Shown piece by piece: positions 7,114 to 15,292 of a stretch of DNA of 26,253 bases. The position numbers were made by a program, and so were the translations under genes. The notes under the pieces were generated by a model. It did no database searches and was not told the origin of the DNA. It saw only the letters and a program-made list of their open reading frames with translations. Location: the IMG/VR virus record IMGVR_UViG_3300013132_005696, positions 1 through 26,253 of that record; one strand, given 5' to 3'. This DNA is from a virus. The number at the start of each line of letters is the position of its first letter. Within the stretch, counting starts at the first letter, position 1.

Positions 7114-7271
7114 TATATTGATTTAAGTAGACGAAATAAATTTGAAAATTGTTCTTCCGAAAGTTTTCCTCTTAGAGTGTGTTTAATAAGTAAAAAGAAA
7201 ATTATTACTAGGGTTAAGGGTAATCGTAAAATAAACTTAATAGTTTTTATTAATTTATGGAAGGGGCACAT
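7113..7271 (-). CDS. Small single-span membrane protein, 52 residues
   Basis: A short reading frame on the minus strand: ATG at 7271-7269, stop at 7115-7113. It begins MCPFHKLIKTIKFILR, then has a hydrophobic span LPLTLVIIFFLLI (about 17-29), then a charged amphipathic tail KHTLRGKLSEEQFSNLFRLLKSI (split here by its own Gly34). Three points support it as real: it fills what would otherwise be an empty 158 bases, its stop overlaps the next ATG as TAATG, and it has a clean membrane-helix pattern with basic residues before the span. No family recognised. A role in superinfection exclusion or host membrane interference would suit the size but is only a guess. Confidence 0.6.
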   Translation of the reverse strand: MCPFHKLIKTIKFILRLPLTLVIIFFLLIKHTLRGKLSEEQFSNLFRLLKSI

Positions 7272-7323
7272 ATAAACATTTAAAATAATAATAGCAGTTT
7301 TCCACCATAATAATAATAATTGT

Positions 7324-7384
7324 GTAATTTATAAATTACCATTAATAATATTGAAAAATATTAAGTTTAGATTAAAATAATCTA
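7324..7384. promoter_or_regulatory. Divergent control region with three dyads
   Basis: In the 116-bp gap between divergent genes there is a perfect 16-bp palindrome GTAATTTATAAATTAC (7324-7339), an inverted repeat AATATT-GAAA-AATATT (7347-7362) and TAGATTA-AAA-TAATCTA (7368-7384), which ends 3 bases before the ATG at 7388. The palindrome contains TATAAATT, close to a T4 late box, on both strands. Confidence 0.5.
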
Positions 7385-7387
7385 ATA

Positions 7388-8134
7388 ATGAGAATTGCTG
7401 TATCCGGAACTGCTTGCCAAGGCAAAACAACATTTGTAAATGATTTTGTAAAAGAATGGCCAAAATATAGTATTATAGATTCTCAATATAGAAAAGAAAT
7501 TAAAGAAAAAAAACTTAAGCATAGTAGTCAGACTAGCGAAGAAGTGCAGTGGTTGATTTTAAATTCAATGATTGACGAAATGCAAAAAAATTGTGATAAA
7601 GATAACAAAGTACTTTTTGATAGATGCCCATTTGATAATATAGTCTATTCTATTTGGGCAAATGCAAAAGATTCGAAAAACATATCGGATGCATTTATTG
7701 AAAAATGTATACCGCTAGTGCGTGAATCAATGCGTATGCTTGATATTGTCTTTTTTATTCCAATTACTCGAGTTGCACCTATAACAGTTAAAGAAAATTC
7801 TACTCGCGAGACAGATGAAAACTTTATAAAAGAAATTGATAATATCTTCAAATCAATAGTTTATCAAGTTCAAAAAACGGGGGTTTCAGTATTTTTTCCT
7901 AAAGACGATTCTCCCGGGATAATAGAAATTTTTGGTAAACCTGAAGAACGTGTACACATGGCTAGATTTTATTTAAATGCAGAAGGTGATATGATTGGTG
8001 ATGAAAATAGCATTTTATCTGATTTAAACCTCACTTCACAAGTTGAAGATTTGCTCAAGGCTCAAAAAAATATTGCGGAGAGTGAAGAGTTTGAAAAGAA
8101 AATATATAAGAATTTAATTATACCTGATAGATAA
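7388..8134 (+). CDS. P-loop nucleotide-kinase-like ATPase (AAA_28/NadR-kinase type)
   Basis: Starts MRIAVSGTACQGKTTF with a Walker A GTACQGKT (7-14). A later LFDRCPFDN resembles the D-R-x substrate/phosphate motif of deoxynucleoside and nicotinamide-riboside kinases, and a basic region around RESMRMLD could act as the lid. Phages carry several such P-loop kinases for nucleotide or NAD salvage; the substrate cannot be told from sequence. At 248 residues it is longer than simple dNMP kinases, and the last 40 residues are a charged helical tail. The three dyads upstream suggest tight control. Confidence 0.65.
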   Translation: MRIAVSGTACQGKTTFVNDFVKEWPKYSIIDSQYRKEIKEKKLKHSSQTSEEVQWLILNSMIDEMQKNCDKDNKVLFDRCPFDNIVYSIWANAKDSKNISDAFIEKCIPLVRESMRMLDIVFFIPITRVAPITVKENSTRETDENFIKEIDNIFKSIVYQVQKTGVSVFFPKDDSPGIIEIFGKPEERVHMARFYLNAEGDMIGDENSILSDLNLTSQVEDLLKAQKNIAESEEFEKKIYKNLIIPDR

Positions 8135-8137
8135 ATA
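8131..8137 (+). promoter_or_regulatory. ATAAATA box 5 bases before the 8143 start
   Basis: Same ATAAATA-N5-start geometry as the 23044, 23345 and 24025 genes. It overlaps the stop codon of the upstream kinase-like gene. Confidence 0.4.
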
Positions 8138-8142
8138 TCTAT

Positions 8143-8358
8143 GTGAGTAATTTTAACGAAAATTTTGAAAAACTAATTAAAGAATTTAATTCTATAACAT
8201 ATAAAAAGAGACTTTTCTATCCTAGAAATTTTAAGCTTTCGGACGAATTTGTTTCAGCGTTTAAGAAGGAAATAAAGAGATTACTTGGTGAAGGTCATAG
8301 CCCCAAATTAATTTTAGATAAAATATCAAAAGCTCTTCTCTTCCATTTCAAAAATTAA
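8143..8358 (+). CDS. Unknown small basic protein, 71 residues, GTG start
   Basis: Reads MSNFNENFEKLIKEFNS..., helical and Lys-rich, no family recognised. The start is GTG: the ATG two bases earlier is in another frame and is followed at once by TGA. No in-frame ATG occurs later, and the ATAAATA-N5 spacing supports this GTG. It ends inside a hairpin shared with the converging structural gene, overlapping it by 4 bases. Confidence 0.55.
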   Translation: MSNFNENFEKLIKEFNSITYKKRLFYPRNFKLSDEFVSAFKKEIKRLLGEGHSPKLILDKISKALLFHFKN

Positions 8359-8376
8359 GCTTTCGGAAGCAATTTT
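8351..8376. terminator. Bidirectional terminator between converging genes
   Basis: Stem AAAATT (8351-8356) / AATTTT (8371-8376) continued by GCTT (8359-8362) / AAGC (8367-8370) around a TCGG loop, with a two-A bulge. Both strands show T-rich 3' sides. It contains both stop codons. Confidence 0.5.
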
Positions 8377-9179
8377 ATATAGTCGTTCCAATCAATAATT
8401 GAACCATTACTAGAAATATAATAAAATTTTGTAACGCTCCAAGTTAACAATGTTTGAGGAGGTAATTCAGCATCATTATTAGCAACATTAGCAATACAAA
8501 ATGGTATATATACTTTGTTTAATTGCTTGTAATTACCATCACCAAAATCATCTTCACCGCTTGCAACATAATTAGTAAAATTATAGTCAAAATCTTTTAC
8601 CCATACAAATGGAGATGCAGAAGCAATTTGAACTATGGTACCAGGGATATTCTGATTGTAAAAAACTTTATATTGAATATCATAGGAATATATATTCAAA
8701 CCATTAGGCACTGTTTTTGTACCAGATAAATCCCTCTGAAAAATGCCTATACCATACTGATGTTTATATTGATCTAACAATGCTGAACCTGAATCTGTAA
8801 ATACATTGAAAACAGATGCAGATAAAGAACTTATTTGCTTATTAATTGTAGTGCTTAGAGAAGTAATTTCGGAGGAATATAAATTTGCAGCAGATAAAAT
8901 AAGTCCCCCGCTTAAAATATAGGTATTATACTGACTTCCAGTCAGAGATGTGGTAGAAATGGTTTGTCGGTCTAAATTTCTTACGGACAGAGCTGAAAGA
9001 GGGCCAGTTGTCTTAAATTCAGGTAATAATACTCTGCCCGATGTTATATTTTTAAACTTTTTTGGAAATTGATAAGAAACAAAATTTATATTGCCAGCGC
9101 TAATAACACCAGTACCAAGTTTGGCTGTTTCAATAACAAATGTATCGTTATATGATAATGATGTAACGGTAGTATCCAT
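8355..9179 (-). CDS. Virion structural protein, probable tail/neck fibre type
   Basis: 274 residues rich in Ser, Thr, Ala, Asn and Tyr with short SLS/LSG repeats (e.g. SSEITSLSTTINKQISSLSA), a pattern typical of fibrous virion proteins. A mid-protein segment FNVFTDSGSALLD and the final LLTWSVTKFYYI resemble RIFTDGGVVLID and VRVTWNIIKIY of the 240-residue protein encoded just upstream on the same strand, so the two look like diverged copies. No enzymatic motif, signal peptide or membrane segment. The exact virion position is unknown. It starts 3 bases after the stop of its partner. Confidence 0.6.
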   Translation of the reverse strand: MDTTVTSLSYNDTFVIETAKLGTGVISAGNINFVSYQFPKKFKNITSGRVLLPEFKTTGPLSALSVRNLDRQTISTTSLTGSQYNTYILSGGLILSAANLYSSEITSLSTTINKQISSLSASVFNVFTDSGSALLDQYKHQYGIGIFQRDLSGTKTVPNGLNIYSYDIQYKVFYNQNIPGTIVQIASASPFVWVKDFDYNFTNYVASGEDDFGDGNYKQLNKVYIPFCIANVANNDAELPPQTLLTWSVTKFYYISSNGSIIDWNDYIKLLPKA

Positions 9180-9182
9180 TTA

Positions 9183-9905
9183 CTAATATATTTTTATAAT
9201 ATTCCATGTTACTCTTACATTTCTTCTTATCCCAGGTCTAAAAATTATTCTAAATTGAAGTTTGCTATTACTATTTACATAGCTATTACTAATATTTTCG
9301 TCTACTAAAAGTTGTGGCATTCCTGACAAATCATATGAATTTGTTAAGTAAGAATCTAATGAAGAGTTAAACAAATACTTTACGTTAATATCTGCAGCTT
9401 CTATAAAAAGGTTTTGCGGTACATCGTTGTTACCAATTATTACTTCAGAGAAGGACGGTGCAGTATCAGCACCATCAATAAGAACTACCCCACCATCAGT
9501 AAAAATTCTAGGTACTGCAGCAGAGACTTGATTTATTTTTGTATCGGTTGTTGCACTTACTGAATCAACATATACAGAATTTGTATTTCTTGCCTCTGTT
9601 ACTAATCCAGATTGTATCTTGAAAGTATTGAAACTACCTACCGCATTTACACCAGAAACACCGTCAATAAAAATTGAAGTAAGAAAAACTTTATTTGCTG
9701 ATATACCATCTGTCACAATCAAATTATTTGTTGTTAAAGTATCATTAATAGTAACATTATTTCCAGAAATAGGTACAAATGGCAGGCTTGTAAAATCAAT
9801 TAAATATTGGCCTGTGGGTGTTTTAATTGTAAAATAGTCGCCTGGTGCGATTTCTGGAATAACAGGCAAATCAGCTATATTGATATAATTTGAACTATTT
9901 GACAT
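9183..9905 (-). CDS. Virion structural protein, paralogue of the 8355 gene product
   Basis: 240 residues. The N-terminus (MSNSSNYINIADLPVIPEIAPGD region) is followed by a beta-type stretch of alternating Thr/Asn/Ile/Val (NNVTINDTLTTNNLIV), like repetitive fibre shafts. The C-terminal half shares FTDGG...LID and a terminal TWNIIKIY pattern with its downstream neighbour. Only 28 bp separate its ATG from the ATG of the divergent glycan island. On its own strand a TTAAATA sequence lies 6 bases upstream of the ATG, close to the late-type box. Confidence 0.6.
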   Translation of the reverse strand: MSNSSNYINIADLPVIPEIAPGDYFTIKTPTGQYLIDFTSLPFVPISGNNVTINDTLTTNNLIVTDGISANKVFLTSIFIDGVSGVNAVGSFNTFKIQSGLVTEARNTNSVYVDSVSATTDTKINQVSAAVPRIFTDGGVVLIDGADTAPSFSEVIIGNNDVPQNLFIEAADINVKYLFNSSLDSYLTNSYDLSGMPQLLVDENISNSYVNSNSKLQFRIIFRPGIRRNVRVTWNIIKIY

Positions 9906-9926
9906 TTCAAATATTTAATATATAAT
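9899..9926 (+). promoter_or_regulatory. Consensus sigma-70 promoter of the glycan island
   Basis: TTGACA (9899-9904), 16-bp spacer, TATAAT (9921-9926): both hexamers perfect. The first island ATG (9934) is 7 bases after the -10 box, so the predicted transcript begins at or within 1-2 bases of the start codon. The -35 overlaps the start codon of the divergent structural gene. Confidence 0.8.
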
Positions 9927-9933
9927 CACTGAG

Positions 9934-10698
9934 ATGAAAGGAAAAATTGGGATCGGTGTAATTACCTGTGATCGAATAGAGATGCTTAAAAAATGTCTAA
10001 ATAGCATCAAACAGGATTGGTATGATTATCTTGTTGTAATAAATGATGGTTCAACACATATAGATACTAAAAAATACAATGTTATTAATAACACAACTAA
10101 CTTAGGCGTAGGTAAATCAAAGAATATTGCTCTAAAGAAATTAATGGAAAGCGGTTGTGAGCATTTATTTCTTGTTGAAGATGATATTATTTTTAAAAAA
10201 AATGTGTTTGACGCTTATATTAATGCAAGTATCAAGACAAGAGTGAAGCATTTTAACTATTGTTTACATGGGGCGGATAATAAATTAGGAAATCAGCCAA
10301 ATCCAAGAGTTGTTTTTGATATTAGAGGCATTAGGGTTGCACTCTATTTTAATGTTTATGGTGCATGTAGCTACTATCACAAGACAATTATTGATGAAGT
10401 TGGATGCATGGATGAAGAATATATCAATGCAATGGAACATGTAGATCATACAATGCGCATTATTAAACATAGTTATCACCCACCCTTCAGATGGTTTATT
10501 GATCTTGAGAATAGCAATGAGTATATCGAAGATCAAGACTTTAATCACAATGAATCGAAAATTCGACAAGGTGATTGGGTTATTAATTTTCGAAAAGGTA
10601 TTGAAAGGTTTAAGCAAAAATATAATATCGACGTAACAAATCCGGCGGAAAAATATGAAGATTTAAATTCTGTAATTACATTTTTAAAAAAATTATGA
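9934..10698 (+). CDS. Family-2-type glycosyltransferase (GT-A fold)
   Basis: Predicted inverting sugar transferase using a nucleotide-sugar donor. It starts MKGKIGIGVITCDRIEMLKKCL, the usual first beta strand and helix of GT2, with the donor-site NDGS (37-40), a TNLGVGKSKNIAL segment (55-67) and the metal-binding EDD (82-84). A later HVDHTMRI segment could supply the catalytic acidic residue. No membrane span, so it is cytoplasmic. First gene of the island, directly behind a consensus promoter; its stop overlaps the next ATG by 4 bases. Acceptor unknown. Confidence 0.85.
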   Translation: MKGKIGIGVITCDRIEMLKKCLNSIKQDWYDYLVVINDGSTHIDTKKYNVINNTTNLGVGKSKNIALKKLMESGCEHLFLVEDDIIFKKNVFDAYINASIKTRVKHFNYCLHGADNKLGNQPNPRVVFDIRGIRVALYFNVYGACSYYHKTIIDEVGCMDEEYINAMEHVDHTMRIIKHSYHPPFRWFIDLENSNEYIEDQDFNHNESKIRQGDWVINFRKGIERFKQKYNIDVTNPAEKYEDLNSVITFLKKL

Positions 10699-11447
10699 AA
10701 ATTGGTGTTGGCATAACCACATTCAATTCAGAAAAAGTTTATTCCAATCTTTATGAATCTCTACCAAGAGATAAAATAGATGTCTTAGTTACTGTAAACG
10801 GTGGCAAAGAATACAAAAACAAATACACAGATAGTCACTGGATTCAGCATTCACAAAATTACTATCCTTCAACATGTAGAAATGATTGTTTGAGGTTTAT
10901 GCATGAAAGGGATGTTGATTATTTTATTACAATAGAAGATGATATGGTAATTAAGGACAAAGATATATTTGAAAAATATATTGCTGCCGCAAATATTTCA
11001 AAAATAGGTTATTTTTGTTTTGTGAGTACCTCGTGGGGGTCTGGTACCCCCGAAAAGAGGACACCAAAAATCGAGCTTCAATATAGTAAAAATATTTCAG
11101 TTTGTCTATATCCTAATATGTGTAATGAATTTACATTTAAAACTAAGAAGTGTTTTGAAGAGACAGGTCTATATAATAATAATTTTAGATTTTTATTCGA
11201 CGTAGAGAATGTATATAGAATTTCTAAAACAAATCATATGCCAGGGTTTTGGTGGTTTCCCGATCTAAAAAATTCTGATCAGTTAATTATGAATAACCCG
11301 GATTCTCAAACGCGCATAAACGCTGGCGGCGAAAGAGATAAGAAATTAGGACCAGAATACGAATTGTTTTATAAACTACACTCTATAAATATACCGAACA
11401 TTCCAAATTTACCAAAAGAGAATATTATTAATAAGATAAAATTATGA
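10695..11447 (+). CDS. Family-2-like glycosyltransferase
   Basis: Second of three adjacent genes beginning with the same strand pattern (MKIGVGITTFNS). The metal site is EDD (81-83) in FITIEDDMVIKD. The donor-site loop (VNGGKEY, 35-41) is shortened compared with the first gene. The region GFWWFPDLKNSDQ matches the position of FRWFIDLENSNE in the previous protein, so the two probably arose by duplication. Overlaps both neighbours by 4 bases (ATGA). Specificity unknown. Confidence 0.78.
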   Translation: MKIGVGITTFNSEKVYSNLYESLPRDKIDVLVTVNGGKEYKNKYTDSHWIQHSQNYYPSTCRNDCLRFMHERDVDYFITIEDDMVIKDKDIFEKYIAAANISKIGYFCFVSTSWGSGTPEKRTPKIELQYSKNISVCLYPNMCNEFTFKTKKCFEETGLYNNNFRFLFDVENVYRISKTNHMPGFWWFPDLKNSDQLIMNNPDSQTRINAGGERDKKLGPEYELFYKLHSINIPNIPNLPKENIINKIKL

Positions 11448-12214
11448 AAATCGGCATTGGTATAAGTAGCTATAAACAAGAAAAAGATTTGCTAGATAGA
11501 GAAAAATTTTGCTTAGAATCATTGAGAAAATGTAAAGAAAAAATAAAAAACGTTACATTATACACAATTATCAATGAAGGTGATAGAATTAATTATAAAA
11601 ATTTCGAGACATTAGAAATTAAGCAAGAAAAAAAAATACCTTACACTAATCAATTAATAGATAAAATCTCCGAAACTAACAACGATCTAATTGTATTTCT
11701 TAACAACGATATTATACTCAATAGTACTTTCTTTAAACTAATTGAAGATGATATTGATACATATCCAGCATCCCGTGCACATTTACATGAATTAAACTCT
11801 CTTTCAGAACCACTCAAGATACAATCTTATAGCGTTATGGGGTTTGATATGTTTGCTTTTAAAAATTCTTGGTGGAAAGCGAATAAGAAGTTATTTCCAA
11901 ATATGTATTTGGGCCGCTCATATTGGGATACAGTATATTTCATGAAATGTGTTTTAAATAGTAAATATAAAATCTTAAACAAGTTGCCCCCTGTAATATT
12001 TCATGCAGAGCATCAATCAGTTACAGAACACAACCATGATGAATTCAGAAATCATAACGAACAAATTGCTGCTGCAGATCCCGATATGGCAAAATGGTGG
12101 TACTATGTATATAATGTTCTTTTAAAAAGAAACACTATAGATGAAATATTATGGTGGAAGCCTCACGATAATGAAATTGAGTTAGAGAAAAAATTATTAA
12201 AAAATGAAAATTAA
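11444..12214 (+). CDS. Family-2-like glycosyltransferase
   Basis: Starts MKIGIGISSYKQEK, like the two genes before it, and carries an NND (87-89) in VFLNNDIILN where they have EDD, a change also seen in active GT2 enzymes. A Trp-rich C-terminal part (KWWYYVYNV, EILWWKP) may form the acceptor side. It overlaps the next gene by 11 bases. The N-terminal match to its neighbours suggests a three-gene tandem expansion. Confidence 0.72.
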   Translation: MKIGIGISSYKQEKDLLDREKFCLESLRKCKEKIKNVTLYTIINEGDRINYKNFETLEIKQEKKIPYTNQLIDKISETNNDLIVFLNNDIILNSTFFKLIEDDIDTYPASRAHLHELNSLSEPLKIQSYSVMGFDMFAFKNSWWKANKKLFPNMYLGRSYWDTVYFMKCVLNSKYKILNKLPPVIFHAEHQSVTEHNHDEFRNHNEQIAAADPDMAKWWYYVYNVLLKRNTIDEILWWKPHDNEIELEKKLLKNEN

Positions 12215-12899
12215 AGCGTATACTCTTTTTACTCCTTCACACGAAAAATTGTTAAAAAATTATTTGTTAGATTCATTTATATATTCACCAAAAATTGATT
12301 TAACTATTATCAATAAACCTCAACTTTGTGAAACTGCAGAGTTTGGCTCAAATGGGTGGAAATCTACAATGAGGTACAAGGCAGATTGTTTTTACGAAAA
12401 TCTTAAAAGATGTAATGAAGAGGAAATCTTTATGTTTATTGATCCTGATATAGTTGTTTATAAAGATTTTTGCGATGATATTTTGCAAAGAATGAACAAT
12501 TATGATGCTTTATTTCAAAACGATGGGCCAGGTGGTATAAACACAGGATTTTTTGCAGTTAAAAATAATAAGTTAACAAGGGCATTTTTTAATACGGTAA
12601 GAAATAATCTCGAACATTTTGATGAAGAACAAAGAACAGCAAATTATCTACTAAGAAATTTAGATCAGTATCCAACTATTTCTATAAAATGGGGATTTTT
12701 ACCATGGGAATATTGGACATACGGTCAAATCGCTGGTGAGTGGGACAATAAGGGTGGATTAAAAGGTCATTGGTTTAATACAGATAAAACCTTCTCAATA
12801 CCCAAAAATATTTTTATTCATCATGGCAATTGGACAAGAACATTTGATGATAAGTATAAAATTCTCGATACAGTGAGGTCACGTATAAATGGTAATTAA
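12204..12899 (+). CDS. Nucleotide-diphospho-sugar transferase (GT77-like)
   Basis: 231 residues with a D-x-D site FIDPDIVV (79-85), then GPGGINTGFFAVKNNK, in which the NTGFF-like pattern is typical of retaining GT-A enzymes of the nucleotide-diphospho-sugar transferase group. A C-terminal IFIHHGNWTR supplies the late His found in such enzymes. The early GWKSTMRYKADC (51-62) fits the usual donor-site Lys/Arg region. Not related by eye to the first three genes of the island, so it is probably a different linkage or donor. Confidence 0.72.
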   Translation: MKIKAYTLFTPSHEKLLKNYLLDSFIYSPKIDLTIINKPQLCETAEFGSNGWKSTMRYKADCFYENLKRCNEEEIFMFIDPDIVVYKDFCDDILQRMNNYDALFQNDGPGGINTGFFAVKNNKLTRAFFNTVRNNLEHFDEEQRTANYLLRNLDQYPTISIKWGFLPWEYWTYGQIAGEWDNKGGLKGHWFNTDKTFSIPKNIFIHHGNWTRTFDDKYKILDTVRSRINGN

Positions 12900-13752
12900 T
12901 TTTAAAAATTTGAGGGTACCTGCTAGCTACCCAGTTTACCCGCCATATCATAAAGGTGATTATCTAGAAGAATATTTTTATAAATTTTACAAAAATAATA
13001 AATCTAAATTTGATGAAATTAATAGAACTCTTATACCTATATTTTGGACTAATGTATATATAACAGGCAAAAATACCGAGTTATTACAACCATATCTGGA
13101 TAGTTTGCCTCGAGATAAAAAATATTTTACAGTCTCGCAACACGATGATGCAGTAAGTCAAATATTACCGCCCGATACTATAAGCTTTGAAGCAGGTGGA
13201 AATAGAAATGGAGTACCTATACCGTTAATTTGTTCGCCGATAGAGAAAGAACATCTCAATACTACAAAAAAAGATATATTTTGTTCATATGTAGGCTCAA
13301 TATCAAACAATGCGCATTGCAGAGTAAAATTGTACCAAACATATTCTAATGACCCGGATTTTTATTTTTCACAACCTAGATATTGGACACCTTCCGTGCC
13401 GCAAGATAAATTTGATGAATTTATTAATATTACAAAAAGATCTATTTTTAGTCTTTGTCCTAAAGGGTACGGCAAGCAAAGCTTTAGATTATATGAAGTT
13501 ATACAGTTAGGCTCCGTACCTATTTTTGTTTATACTGATAAGTGGTTTCCATTTAAAAAATTTATAAATTGGGATAAATTTTGTGTGTTAATTCATGAAA
13601 ACGAAATACATAGTTTGAAAAATAAACTCTTAAGCTATAATAAAATTGATATCAAAAATATGTTGGCGGAAGGTAGAAAAATATACAATGAATATTTCAC
13701 GATGGAAGGTATGTCTAGAGGTATTTTAAAATATTTGCAAAATGAAAAGTGA
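12889..13752 (+). CDS. Exostosin-like glycosyltransferase (GT47 type)
   Basis: 287 residues. The C-terminal half has the exostosin signature in SLCPKGYGKQSFRLYEVIQL (188-207), followed at once by GSVPIFV, where the Arg and Glu contact the nucleotide-sugar in GT-B enzymes. An FCSYVGSISNNAHCRVKLY segment (131-149) corresponds to the family's F-x-G...R region. Exostosin enzymes in eukaryotes extend heparan or pectin chains; bacterial and viral members act on surface glycans with unknown detail. It is shorter than eukaryotic members and lacks their membrane anchor. Overlaps both neighbours by 11 bases. Confidence 0.78.
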   Translation: MVINFKNLRVPASYPVYPPYHKGDYLEEYFYKFYKNNKSKFDEINRTLIPIFWTNVYITGKNTELLQPYLDSLPRDKKYFTVSQHDDAVSQILPPDTISFEAGGNRNGVPIPLICSPIEKEHLNTTKKDIFCSYVGSISNNAHCRVKLYQTYSNDPDFYFSQPRYWTPSVPQDKFDEFINITKRSIFSLCPKGYGKQSFRLYEVIQLGSVPIFVYTDKWFPFKKFINWDKFCVLIHENEIHSLKNKLLSYNKIDIKNMLAEGRKIYNEYFTMEGMSRGILKYLQNEK

Positions 13753-14491
13753 TTTACCATTATTTTATTATCAACCTAACACTGTAGATTTTCTAGAGAA
13801 AAGTGTTGAGCTAAACAAGAAAATATTTAAAAATCTTATAATTTTGCAAAAAGATTTTTATGAACCTTTTGATAGTATATACAAGCATATGTGCTATAAC
13901 CATGAAGCTTTTGAACGGTTTTGCTTAAGACGATTTTTTGTTATGTTAGAATACGTCAAAGAGAACAATATAGACAAATTTCTTTATTCTGATACTGATG
14001 CAATATTTTTAAAGTTATTAGATTTTGAAAATATACTTGGTAAGGAACATAGCATTCTCTGTAAACCTGCGGAACAAGATAAATTTGACGATATTGCTGC
14101 AGCACATTTTTCAATATGGTCACGAGCCGGTTTGGAAAATTTTTGTGATTTTGTATTATCAGTCTATGCTAATAACATACAGATAATTGAACCAAAATGG
14201 CACTGGCACATAAGCACAGCAACTGGCGGCGGTATATGTGATATGACACTACTATATCATTGGTATAAAAATAAAAAAAGTTTATTAGACTATTATAATG
14301 GTGGAGTATTTGATCGTACTATTGGAATTTCACATAATAATTACAAGAATGAATTTGTAACAAAGGATGGTATTAAGAAGCTTAAAAGAAAAGATAGTAT
14401 TGTTTATGGTACTAATAATAAAGGTGAAGAAATAGAATTTTATGGGGTGCATTTTCAAGGAGCAAATAAAAGACTAATGTTTCTATTATGA
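13742..14491 (+). CDS. Glycosyltransferase-like protein with DTD motif
   Basis: 249 residues. A D-x-D site SDTDAIF (83-89) follows a helical region with FCLRRFFVMLEYV, the arrangement seen in GT-A sugar transferases. GGGICDMTLLYHWY resembles the D-x-x-L element of retaining enzymes, and VHFQGANKRLM near the end supplies a C-terminal His. I do not recognise the exact family. Its place between other transferases and the ATGA overlap with the next gene support a role in the same pathway. Confidence 0.65.
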   Translation: MKSDLPLFYYQPNTVDFLEKSVELNKKIFKNLIILQKDFYEPFDSIYKHMCYNHEAFERFCLRRFFVMLEYVKENNIDKFLYSDTDAIFLKLLDFENILGKEHSILCKPAEQDKFDDIAAAHFSIWSRAGLENFCDFVLSVYANNIQIIEPKWHWHISTATGGGICDMTLLYHWYKNKKSLLDYYNGGVFDRTIGISHNNYKNEFVTKDGIKKLKRKDSIVYGTNNKGEEIEFYGVHFQGANKRLMFLL

Positions 14492-15291
14492 AAAAATTTT
14501 TAACAACCTTTGCATTGTATGACGATTATAAGCAAAATTTATATAGTCAATATATTAAACCTAGATATATAAAATATTCTCAATTGCATGGATTGAAATT
14601 TGTAGAACTCAATCACAATAATTTTTCTATTAAAACATTACATCCGGAATTTCCTCCAAGAGAAAATATGCATTTTAATAGATGGATGTTATTTAAAGAC
14701 CTTCTAGATCAAAATGTAATTAATGACGGTGACATAATTTATAATTTTGATGCAGATATTTTTATTAAAGATTTAAACAAGTTCTTTACACCCACAAAAG
14801 CTTTTTCGTATGCAATTGATTCTGGCAATACTCATTGTTTTGGTTTTTTTGCACTACTAATAAATAATTTTAGCAGAAAACTTATTGATAATATTATTAA
14901 TAGAGAAAGATGGCTCAAGGTAAGTCAACATGAGTTTTTCAATGAACATGACAATACAAAAGGCAGATGGCATATTGCAGATCAACAGATGTATTACACG
15001 TGTGCTGGTATAAAACCACATAGTTGGAAATCTTTTTATGAACTAGATAATTACGGCTTTCACTCTTATCCAACAGAACATACTATTTTTTCTTTAACAG
15101 ATCTATTAGATAATATAAATGTATTACCTACCGAATGGAACGTTACGCAACTTGCTGAGGAAACTGGTGATAACGGTAAACCAAATATGTATGATATCGT
15201 TCAAACAACAGAAGAAAAAACAATTTTTAGACATTTTGCAGGTGGTCAGCCCTGGAGATTTAACGAATGGTCATTAAAATACCCATTATAA
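14488..15291 (+). CDS. Glycosyltransferase (GT34/GT8-like) with DAD motif
   Basis: 267 residues. IIYNFDADIFI carries the D-x-D site (Asp88, Asp90), DQQMYY lies about 75 residues further on, and VLPTEWNVT followed by IFRHFAGG near the end gives the His of the C-terminal metal site. This order (DxD, DQ, W-N, H-F-x-G) is what retaining galactosyl/glucosyl transferases of the GT8 and GT34 groups show. The donor cannot be assigned. One base separates its stop from the methyltransferase ATG. Confidence 0.7.
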   Translation: MKKFLTTFALYDDYKQNLYSQYIKPRYIKYSQLHGLKFVELNHNNFSIKTLHPEFPPRENMHFNRWMLFKDLLDQNVINDGDIIYNFDADIFIKDLNKFFTPTKAFSYAIDSGNTHCFGFFALLINNFSRKLIDNIINRERWLKVSQHEFFNEHDNTKGRWHIADQQMYYTCAGIKPHSWKSFYELDNYGFHSYPTEHTIFSLTDLLDNINVLPTEWNVTQLAEETGDNGKPNMYDIVQTTEEKTIFRHFAGGQPWRFNEWSLKYPL

Positions 15292-15292
15292 T

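Noticed and set aside
8523-8729. Plus-strand ORF of 68 residues inside the 8355 structural gene
   Set aside because: Antisense shadow rich in Ile and Thr with no start signal; the minus-strand gene explains the region.
9619-9837. Plus-strand ORF of 72 residues inside the 9183 gene
   Set aside because: Antisense shadow of a structural gene with no start signal.
10285-10617. Minus-strand ORF of 110 residues inside the first glycosyltransferase
   Set aside because: Shadow of a gene with clear GT2 motifs; the antisense product has no recognisable pattern.
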